Source: Anaeramoeba ignava
Lineage: Eukaryota > Metamonada > Anaeramoebidae
Direction: 5' to 3'
Assembly: GCA_028826165.1 (NCBI GenBank)
Contig: JAPDFW010000060.1
Span: 310,001-374,000 of the forward strand
Length of the DNA stretch: 64,000 nt
Of the stretch, positions 46,801-55,817 are shown in pieces. Under the pieces are notes generated by a model, which saw nothing but the letters and a program-made list of their open reading frames with translations, made no database searches and had not been told where the DNA came from. The stretch's first letter is position 1; each line of letters opens with the position of its first letter. The translations under genes and the position numbers were made by a program.

Positions 46801-49800
46801 TTGAATTTACAAACTATTGTTAACGAAAGCATTTTATTTATTTATTAATTTTAGAAAAAGAATTTAAAAATATTTTCAATCTTTGGAAATCAAATTTTCT
46901 ACTCTCTATTTATTTACAAATTATTTTTTTTTGAAACAAAATTCATTTGAATTTAGTGGATCTCGAAACTTTCCAAAATAAATTTACAGACTTATTTTAT
47001 AAAAAAAAAAATATTTCAAACGGATATAAAATTGTTTATATTTCTTTTTCGGATATATGAATTGAATTACTTCCTATTTTAAGTGAAACCAATTTATTTT
47101 GTTTAATAAATAATCTGAAATCAGCATTTTAGTTGAAAATATCTGAAGAGTAGATTAAGAGAAGTATTTTTTCTTCAATTTTTGCCTCCTTCAAATATTG
47201 AAATTCCAAAATAGTAATTTACATCCTATTATAATAAAAAAATAATTTTGAATTTGATTTATATTCCGCACCTTTATATATGTGAATTTCGAATGAGGAA
47301 AAATGATTTGAAAAGAAAAAATTTCATTTTCATTTTTCATTTTCATTTTTTTTCTTCTTTTTGCAATGAATCTACAACTAATAATTTCTTGAATGTTAAA
47401 AAAAATTGATGAACTCGATGAGAAAATGCAAAAGAAGTATGGAACCTCCTGTGAAAATAAAAGAAAAAAAATACAATTATCTAAAAAAAGCCCAATGAAA
47501 ATACTTTGGAATTAGGTTTTCATGAAAGAAAATCCTTTAATCCTAAAAAAAATGTCTAGTTTGCATCTTCCACAATTTAATCAAGTTTATGGAATTGTCA
47601 AATCAAGCATTCAATCTTTTTTTCAAAAATCTCAAGAAAAATTCATTTCAAAAAAGAATGTGTTGTTGATTGTCCTCATTCATCTAAGAAAATATTATAT
47701 TTTTGAAGATATGGTTAGTTTCTTTGGAATCAGTTTGTCTTCTCTTCACAAAATCATTCAGGAAAATATGAAAAGAATGGAAAATGCTCTTTCCAAATGG
47801 CAAATTTATTGGATATCTAAGACACAACAAGAAAATCAAAACAAAACATCAAAATTCCCGATTATTTGGATGAAATTTGTGTTATAGATGCGACCGTTCA
47901 AACATGTCTCAAGCCTAAAAATAATAATGTTCAATCTCTTTATTATTCGGGAAAACATAAATTTCATTGTGTTCAATCCCTGACTATGCATGTCCGCAAT
48001 GGGATATAGATAAGATTTATAATAGAAATTTCAAGCTCTCACCTTGATAAAAGAATTTAGGATTCAAATAACTGATGAAAATTTTGGAAATCAAAACAGA
48101 AAAAAAAAATTCAATCCAAATTATATCAAGTTTCCCAGCAAAATTGTTTGACAAGAAAATGAGCTTGACTTCTGCATGATTAAAAAAAATCATTAATTTG
48201 AATTTTTTTTAGAGAAAAAAAAGCATCAAGAAGAATGAATTTATATATCGCACTCCTCAATTTAGTATCAGTTTATTATATATCCTCCTAAGGTAACACA
48301 ATTCGAGACAAGGATAAAAAATGAGACACAAAAAAAACTCATTTCTCACAATAGTAACGAGTAAGAAAAAATGTCTCAAAAAAGAGCTCAGAAAAGAGTT
48401 AAAAAAATTTTTTGTTATTAATAGAAAAAAATTGAATTTGATCTCCAGAAATAATCCCTTGTAAAAATTGTTTATTTTCAAATATCGCTCATTTATTCAA
48501 GAAGAGTACTTTCTAACAAATATATTTATAAAGACAGGGATATCTTTTGGAAAATTGCTAGAATTTGCCTAAAGAAGATTTAATGAATAAGATCAAATTG
48601 TTTTTTAAACCAATTTTTTTCTTTTTCCATGATTTCCTAATTCTGGTGGTTCAATTTCATATCGTAATCCTATTCATATTTTCTATTTCTATTCTTTTTT
48701 CACAATTTTTTTTCATGAATGATTATTTACATTCTATTTAATAACATTCAAAATTATAATTTCATCAAAATAAATGCTGATAAAAAAATGATTGATTTCA
48801 AGAAATTTCTTCAATAAATTTATTTACCCACTATTAAATAATATTTCGAGGCAAGAAAAATAAAAAAAAGATTATTTTAATAAGATGTGATGAATTCGAA
48901 TTTCACAAAAAAATCCATTTATTTTATTATTCTTCAATAAGATATTTTGAATCTCATCATTTTTTAAGAAATTTCTTTTCTTGAATTTGCTTATTTAATT
49001 CATTTTGGTTTCAATTTCAAATAATTTACTTTCTAATGAAAATTCAAAATTCAAAATCGAAAATCAATTTTTGGTTTTTTTTTGAACAATATTTATGGAA
49101 ATAATCAATATGGATTTATCATTAATTCAAATAAAAGAAAAATTGGCAAATCAATAATATTTTAATAAAATGAGGAAAATTGAATGATTTTTAAGTTTTT
49201 TTTCAATAATATTTTGTTTTTTCTTTGAATTGTTTACAAATTGAATTTGGAAATCAGCTCCATTATCAAGTAATAATTGAATCATTTCTTTTGTGATTGA
49301 ATTATTTCTGCATAAATCATGTGAAGGTGTAAACTTTTTGTTTTTTAGAAATACAAAAAAATTATTTTAACAATTAATAAATTTTAAGAATTTGATTTAA
49401 GTGAAATGAGTGCAAGAAGTTAAAAAAAAGCAATTTCATATTCTCATTTTTATTGTAGCAATTTTCGAAATCAAAATTCCATTTTTCCTTGATTATTTCT
49501 TATTATTAGAAGAAAACTTCCAATAATTGGTATTATGGAAATATTTTTGGAAAAATAACATCTTTTCTATAAATCATATTAATCCAAAATCTTGGGCAAT
49601 TTCTTGAAAAATTTTGAATTATTTATTTTACATTCTAATTATTTAGCAATAAATTAAAATAAATATTTGAATCAAAAAAAAACTTATAGTTGTGATTTTA
49701 AAACGAGGCACATCCGATTAATTTTCTCAAGATGAGTTGTCCAATTTTTTTTGTTTATTTTTTCTATTTTTCTTTTCTTTTTCTCTTTAAGTTTGTTATT

Positions 49801-52800
49801 TGTGAGCTTTTTTACAATAATTTCATTTTAAATTTCTCTATCAATGTTTTCACTTTCTTCGTTGAATTTGGTTTCACATTATCATTTTGATTTCCGTTTG
49901 GTTAATTTTCAAATGCCTGTAAGGAAAATATTAAGGAAATGAATCAAAAAATCTGATCCTTTTTCAATGAATTTGCCTTCTAAATTTAACTTCAACAAAT
50001 TAACTCCCTCCTCTCAAAATCCTGTTGAAAAATCTTTAGAAATTTCTCGATTGAAAAATGAAATCAATAATAAAAACGGTTTAGGTTTGTTTGATGTAAA
50101 TATTCTTTTATTATTTTTTTTTGGATTACAAAAAGTTTTGATTTGAAGAAGGAGGGAAGTTTGAATGATCCTAAAGGATGAAAAAGAAAAAGAAAAAGAA
50201 AAAGAAAAAGAAAGAAGGTTTTTTTATCTTGTTGGAGTATCTGGGTTTGAATTCGTCATACCGCCATATAATCACAACCATAAATAGGTTTTTTTTTAAA
50301 AAATGAATTCTTCGTTTTTTTAAGTTAAATACATACTATTTTTTTTTCATTTGAATTTTTTTTTTACAAAAAGAAATTAGACAAATTCCTAAAAAATAAT
50401 GAAAAAAAAATGAAATGATAGTTTACAGTCTATATTTCAATGATATTTTTTTTGGTAAATAAAAATTAGAATGATTATAATGCTAAGAATAATTTAAATT
50501 TAATAGTTTTGTTTGTTTTTTGTTTCGGGTTTTTACTTTCTGTTGAAAAATTTTGAAAATTAAATTATTGTAAAAATATAATAAAAAAAGAAAATGATTT
50601 GAAAAAATGAATATCATACATCCTATTTTAATCCAAAATAAAAACAGGTGTTTAGTTGATTAAATTCATAAATAATCTTTTTTCTGATTGAAATTTATTC
50701 TTTTACTTTCTATATTTTTTAAAATGAGTTTTTTTGAGAGTTTTAAAAAGGACAGAAAATTTAATCCATTTATTTTTGATATTGAGTTTTACTTTCTAAA
50801 AAATGTGGGAAAAAGTTTAATTTGAATTTTGGTATCAACAAAAAATTTTATAAGGAAATTAGCGAGGCATATAATAAATGGGAAAGGAAATAAATTGAAC
50901 GAAGATGATAAAAATTTGTAGTTTTTGTATTTAATTTGTAATTGATAATTTTTTCAAAAACAAGAAAAAAAATTATTTTCATTATTTACAAACTATGTTA
51001 AGTAAAAAGAAAAAAGAAAAAAGAAAAAATGTTAAATCCGAAAATTTTCTTTTTCAAAATGAATGTTTATTTACAATCTATTTCCGAAAAAATAAAATTT
51101 GGAAGGTTGTTTAATAAATTTTGTTTTGTTTTTGAATTGTTGGAAATCAAGATGTAAAAAAAGAGAAAGACAAAATGAGTTTAAATTTCTCCCATTTCCA
51201 ATGTTTCTTTTCTCTAGAGATTCATGGATAGGTGGATATCTTTTAAGAAAATTCTTTGAGAAGTAAATATTTCTTGCTTCTCATATTATTCCAAAAAAGG
51301 AAATTTGGAAATAATTGCATTTTCTTGAAGAAAATATTCAAAAATGCTTCAAATATGTTTTACATCTTGAACTTCCTTAAAAATATGGAATAAATCAGTA
51401 ATTTAATTTATATTAATATTTTACAGGCTTTTTTTATGATTAAGAAAGCAATAATTTAAATAAATCGCTTTAACAAAAATGGAAAAATAGTGAATTATAT
51501 AAAATTTACTGCCTATTATTGGATTTATGTTCAAAAAAATATTAAAATCATAACAATGTAAGTTTGAAATCATTTTTTTTTTCTTTTGGAAAATCCTACT
51601 CTCTATTATTTATTAATTCATTTATTTAAATAAATTTGAATATTTTGATGTTTTAAAAGAAACAGAGAATAAAAAACAGAATTCATTTCAATGTTTTTTT
51701 CAGTAATTTTATCTGTAAAAAAAATTAAAAATATTCTCAAAAAAAAGGAAAGAAAAAAAAATTTACTCCACTTAAATTAAAATTAGCTCCATTATCAACT
51801 ACTAATTTAATCATATCAAACGTTATGAATTTATTCCTGCATAGATAATGAACTGGTGACCACTTTTTGTTTTGAAAGAGAGAAGAAAATAGCAATAAGA
51901 ATTTTCTGGAATTGTGTTTTTAATATTCAGAAAAATTACATTCTAAAATTTTTTGATTTTTTTTGAAATATTTTATCATATCAATATTTGGAAATGATTT
52001 TTTGTTCGCTCTTAATTTTTTAAAAAAAAAAGCAAATTCATTTTACATACTATTTTAGAGAAAAAAATTAATCATGAAAAAAGAAATTTTTTTTGTTGTT
52101 TTTTTACTTTCTATTTCAGTAATTTAAAATCAGAAAGAAAAATGGAATATAAGCGATATATTTTTTTTGCAATTAATAAAAATTATCTAATTTTAATTTA
52201 TAAGAAATTTTGGAAATGGAATTCATTTTACATCTTGTTTATTCCAATCAATTTGTGATCGAATAAAATGATTAAAAAGATACATATTAATTGGTTCCTT
52301 AGTTGCAAAATAATGCGATAAAGTTGCTTGTTTATCCTTGATTTGTTTAACGTTGAGTTTAAGTGAATAAACAAAAAAACAAAGTTTGGTTTTTGGGAAT
52401 TGTTTGTTGATTGAATGAAAAAATCAAACCATCTTTTTCTAAATTTCCAAAAAAAAAATATTTAATAAAAAATTAGCTTCGAATTTTCTCTTTTTTTCAG
52501 AAGAAAAAAAAATTACAAATTTTGATTGATCAAATTCCTCCTGAAACATTTTTAATTCTTCTTGAAAATCAAGAGTATCTAAGTTCAAATGAGGAAATGG
52601 ATGTGAAATTTGGTTTGTGTGTTTTGATCTTTTTTTTGATTTTTTTTTTGATTTTTTTCTCGATTCTTCAACAAATTTGAAGTATTTGAGTGGAACTCGT
52701 CCTGTTTTTCTATTGAGGATGGCATCACCCCATCCATCTTGATGTTTCGCAGTTATTTTTAGTTTATCTCCTTGTGAAAATGATAATTCTGATGAATCTC

Positions 52801-54076
52801 TTGCTTGAAAGTCATATTGAGCAATTCCAAAAGTATTCTTCAAAAAGATGAGATATTTTTTTTGATATAATTTTAAAAAAAAAAAATATTTTAATCGTGA
52901 TTAGAATCATTGCTTTATATTGAAAAATATTTTAGTTGTAGTTACGGAATGAGAGATATTTAGGTTATTCAAATTAATCGAGGGTAAATTAGCTTGTATG
53001 AAAATAGGTTTTTTGTTGAAATCAAATATTAATTGCGGTTAAAATCAGTTTTTTTTTTGTGTAGAATAAAGAAACAATTTACAATGAAATTTCATCCAAT
53101 TCAAACATTCATGAAATTCTTTTAATGTTCCTCTTTCTTTCGGATTTAAACTCCATGACTTATTGATTAGTTCAGATAATCCTTTTGGAAAATTATTTGG
53201 AAATTCAGGTCTTTTGCCTTGAACCATATTTACGGTAATCATTAAAGGATTCAAATTTCCAAAAGGTTTTTGTTTGGAGAAAATTTCATATAAAATCATT
53301 GATAAACTGAAAATATCACAAGAAGTATCGTAAATATTTTCTTTTGTAAAAAGTTCTGGAGCTGAATAACCAAATGAAACTGTAGCTGAAGTTACTTTCA
53401 TACTATGTTCTCGTACTTTTGAAATTCCAAAATCAGCAATTTTGGGTTTATTATTGATTATCAAAATATTTTCAGGTTTCAAATCACGATGAATAATTGA
53501 ATTTGAATGAAGAATTTTTATTCCTTCAATAATTTGCAAAGAATAATCAATTTGTTCTTCAGAAGTTAAATTTGGAATCTTATTAGTTAAATCTCCTTGA
53601 TTGGCAAATTCCATTACAATTGCAATCATTTTATCCATTTCAGTTTTTCCAAACATTTTAATAATTGAAGGATGCTCAAATTTCATTGCTAATTTAAGTT
53701 CATTTTCAAACCAGTTTGATTTTTGATCATTTACAAACATGATTCTTTTAATAACAACATCTTTTCCTTTCCATTTTCCTTTATAAATTTGAGATGTTCC
53801 TCCTACTGCAAATGGTTTTTGTTCCACTTCTAATTCTGATAATGGAATAAATGGAACTTTTTGTTCTTTTGATTCAATCTTAATTTTTTCAACAATTTGT
53901 AATAAAGAACGATTTAAAATTGGTTTGAATTCTTCAAATGAACTTCTGCAAAAAATACAATGATCAACCGTTTTCACACATAATTCACAAATTGAATGAC
54001 CTTCTTGGCAAATAATAATTGGTTTTCTTTCTTGTGAATAGTTTTCAAAACACATTGGACACACTTCAGGATCCAT
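43884..54076 (-). CDS. RING finger-TKL kinase-SH3-ankyrin protein with single-codon exon arrays (paralog 3, transposon-invaded)
   Basis: Exons in transcript order: 53083-54076 (RING + kinase from ATG at 54076), 52946-52992, 52517-52837 (SH3), 52232-52336 (first ankyrin), ankyrin exons 51767-51862, 49238-49333, 46651-46746, last exon 43884-44069, plus 34 three-nt exons and one 6-nt exon. About 680 aa, all phases compatible. The RING is C3HC4; the kinase keeps [17 protein letters not shown] and SAPE. The SH3 has A-Q-Y-D-F-Q-A, E-L-S-F-x-x-G-D, W-G-D-A and V-P-L-K-Y-F in the right order; paralogs 1 and 2 have ARM repeats there instead. Two copies of one transposon family sit inside its introns. 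It may still be expressed if those long introns are spliced; otherwise it is a decaying gene. Confidence 0.65.
45279..45620 (+). pseudogene. DDE_4-type transposase N-terminal fragment (copy 1)
   Basis: About 100 residues align by eye with the start of the transposase at 60979-61998, including the helix-turn-helix region (F-E-D-x-x-x-x-F-G-x-x-x-S-S-x-H-K). The catalytic Asp region is missing, and the frame ends in unrelated residues. Confidence 0.6.
45636..46144 (+). pseudogene. Tyrosine recombinase C-terminal fragment (copy 1)
   Basis: K-K-G-x-x-F-L-x-R-x-Q-I followed by [12 protein letters not shown] aligns with the intact recombinase. In-frame stops and a shift follow near 45.78-45.83 kb, then an open block 45836-46144 from G-S-L-L-S-Y-K-R-P to the C-terminus. 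The H-x-x-R and G-H residues are destroyed. Confidence 0.65.
47325..48010 (+). mobile_element. Truncated DDE element, copy 2
   Basis: Its first 490 nt or so nearly repeat copy 1, in direct orientation, beginning at TTCATTTTCATTTTTTTTC. Unlike copy 1 it continues into the DDE catalytic region and then ends in stops; no recombinase part is present. It lies in another intron of paralog 3. Confidence 0.65.
47522..48009 (+). pseudogene. DDE_4-type transposase, frameshifted (copy 2)
   Basis: The first frame ends at 47887. The catalytic block [11 protein letters not shown], then [14 protein letters not shown], continues in a second frame until a TAG near 48008. It matches G-L-M-D-A-T-F-Q and L-G-K-H-K-F-H-C-L-K of the 61-kb gene. 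One frameshift plus truncation make it non-functional. Confidence 0.65.
48010..48725. other. Unassigned sequence inside a paralog 3 intron
   Basis: About 700 bp, less AT-extreme than the surrounding introns, with no convincing ORF or repeat. It may be the rest of the inserted element or an older insertion. It contains one AG-AAA-GTACTC candidate microexon at 48510. Confidence 0.4.
49334..51766 (-). other. Single-codon exon array 3b (12 microexons) with inserted DNA
   Basis: Transcript order: AGA 51600, GCA 51510, CCT 51425, ATT 51075, TTT 50990, AAA 50793, AAA 50707, GAT 50620, AAA 50537, ACT 50427, TAT 50333, AAT 49632, encoding R-A-P-I-F-K-K-D-K-T-Y-N between ...NFNLSG and FTPSHDL. This aligns with array 1c (R-R-R-W-N-K-N-D-K-N-Y-Y-D). 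A 0.7-kb gap between the last two codons holds foreign-looking sequence. Confidence 0.6.
49700..50320 (+). mobile_element. Possible third insertion remnant in paralog 3
   Basis: The block interrupts array 3b, is compositionally unlike the introns (GAGGCACATCCG, GTCATACCGCC) and has a short plus-strand frame with [19 protein letters not shown] and an (AAAAAG)n tract. No family is recognised, so the mobile-element call rests on context. Confidence 0.3.
51863..52231 (-). other. Single-codon exon array 3a (3 microexons)
   Basis: Transcript order: AAA 52108, TAT 52047, AAT 51940, encoding K-Y-N between ...WNKQD and WSPVHY. Matches arrays 1b and 2d in size, with a central aromatic residue. Confidence 0.7.
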
Positions 54077-54127
54077 TTTAACAACAAAAAAATGAAAAAA
54101 AAAATGAAAAATTTTAAAATAAATCAA

Positions 54128-54766
54128 AAATAAATTTTTTATTATTTTGCAATAAAATTAATTAAGAAATGATTTAAAAACTTTTTTATTATTAATATTA
54201 AATTATTATTATTAAAAATAAAGAAATAAAATTAATTAAAATATTTTATTTATTATTTAACTTAATTTTTAATAATAATTAATTTAACATTTTGTAATAA
54301 AATTAATTAAGAAATAATTTAAAAAAGAATTTATTATTAATATTAAATTATTATTATTAAAAATAAAGAAATAAATTTGAAACAAAAATTGGATAAAAAT
54401 TTTACTTAATTTTTAATAATAATTAATTTAAATAAATTAATGAAATTAAATAAGAAATAATTTAAAAAAGAATTTATTATTAATATTAAATTAATATTAT
54501 TAAAAATCAAGAAATAAATTTGAAAGAAAAATTGGATAAAAATTTTATTTAATTTTTAATAATAATTCATTTAATATTTTTGTAATAAAATTAATTAAGA
54601 AATAATTTAAAAAGAATTTATTATTAATATTAAATTAATAATATTAAAAATAAAGAAATAAAATTAATTAAAATATTTTATTTATTATTTTACTTAATTT
54701 TTAATAATAATTAATTTATCATTTTGTAATAAAATTAATCAAGAAATGATTTAAAAACTTTTTTTC
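54128..54766. repeat. AT-only satellite, unit A, inverted orientation
   Basis: Reverse complement of the unit at 20-43 kb (TTAATTAAGAAATAATTTAA...TTTATTATTAATATTAAATT). Upstream of paralog 3. Confidence 0.8.
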
Positions 54767-55150
54767 ATTTTTTTTATTTTTTTTTGTTTTTTTTCAAATT
54801 AAAAAAATTAAAGAAAAAATTCAAAAAAAATTCTATAAACAAAAATATAAAAATAAAGAGAAAATATTAATTAAAATGTAAAATAATTTATTTTATATAA
54901 TTTATAAAAGATTTTATTATCTAAATTAATTCAAAATTGATTTAAAAATAAATAAAAATTTAATACAAAAATTAAATTTAATTAATTTTATTTCCAAAAA
55001 ATAAAATAATTTTAAATAATTTTTAAATAATAATATTTAACTAATTTTACAATATAAATTATTTTGGAATAAATTAATAATATAAAACATATTTTTATTA
55101 TTTATTTTCCTTATTAAATAATTAATAAAATAAATTGAATATTTTTAATA
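54767..55150. repeat. AT-only repeat, unit B (first copy)
   Basis: About 380 bp beginning with a CATTTTTTTTATTTTTTTTTG tract, then TTCTATAAACAAAAATATAA and TTTTACAATATAAATTATTT landmarks. Near-identical copies lie at about 59180-59590 and 60075-60420, with a fragment at 62135-62225. No ORF. Confidence 0.8.
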
Positions 55151-55670
55151 TAAATTTAATCAAAAATTAATAATAATTAATTTAATATTTTGTAATAAAA
55201 TTAAATAAGAAATAATTTTAAAACTTTTTATTATTAATATTAAATTAAAATTATTAAAAATAAAGAAATAAATTTGAAACAAAAATGAGATAAAAATTTA
55301 ATTTAATTTTTAATTATAATTCATTTAAATAAATTAATGAAATTAATTCTAAGAAATAATTTAAAAAGAATTTATTATTAATATTAAATTATTATTATTA
55401 AAAATAAAAGAAATAAATTAATTAAAATATTTTTATTTATTATTTTATTTAATTTTTAATAATAATTAATTTATTATTTTGCAATAAATTTAATTAAAAA
55501 ATAATTTTAAAAAAGAATTTATTATTAATATTAAATTATTATTATTAAAAATAAAGAAATAAATTAATTAAAATATTTTATTTATTATTTTATTTAATTT
55601 TTAATAATAATTAATTTATTATTTTGTAATAAAATTAATTAAAAAATAATTTCAAAAAGATCTAGTTATT
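55151..55670. repeat. AT-only satellite, unit A, inverted orientation
   Basis: Three to four copies between unit B and receptor copy 3. Confidence 0.8.
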
Positions 55671-55727
55671 GAATTTAATTATTATTAATTTTTATTTGAA
55701 TAAAAAAAAAAGAGGAAAAATAAAATC

Positions 55728-55739
55728 GGACACACGTGG
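55728..55739 (+). promoter_or_regulatory. CCACGTG-containing promoter box, receptor copy 3
   Basis: GGACACACGTGG is the reverse complement of the box in copies 1 and 2, 78 nt before the ATG at 55818. Fixed spacing on either strand argues for a real regulatory element or very recent duplication. Confidence 0.6.
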
Positions 55740-55817
55740 AAAGAAAATTTAATTAAAAAAACAAAAAACAAAATTTTATTCTTTTTTTTTCATTTTTTTT
55801 TCATTTTTTAAAAAAAG

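Larger units (their letters stand above)
46747..49237 (-). other. Single-codon exon array 3c (8 microexons) split by an insertion
   Basis: Transcript order: AAA 49030, TGG 48828, AAT 48731, [insertion], GAT 47223, GAA 47071, TCT 46988, AGA 46903, TTT 46811, encoding K-W-N-D-E-S-R-F between ...QIQF and QSPLHF. Same count as array 1d. A further AAA candidate at 48510-48512 lies in altered sequence and is uncertain. Confidence 0.6.

Noticed and set aside
48257-48481. 74-codon minus-strand open frame
   Set aside because: Phe/Leu-rich without any recognisable pattern and no splice link to the paralog 3 exons.
48501-48515. GTTAG-AAA-GTACTC as an extra microexon in array 3c
   Set aside because: Plausible (array 1b also uses GTACTT) but it is in the unassigned insertion-like block, so not counted.
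51358-51372. CAAG-AT-GTAAAA, a possible 2-nt microexon in array 3b
   Set aside because: It would shift the frame; the site resembles the end of an ankyrin exon (CAAGAT|GTAAAA) and may be a duplicated remnant.
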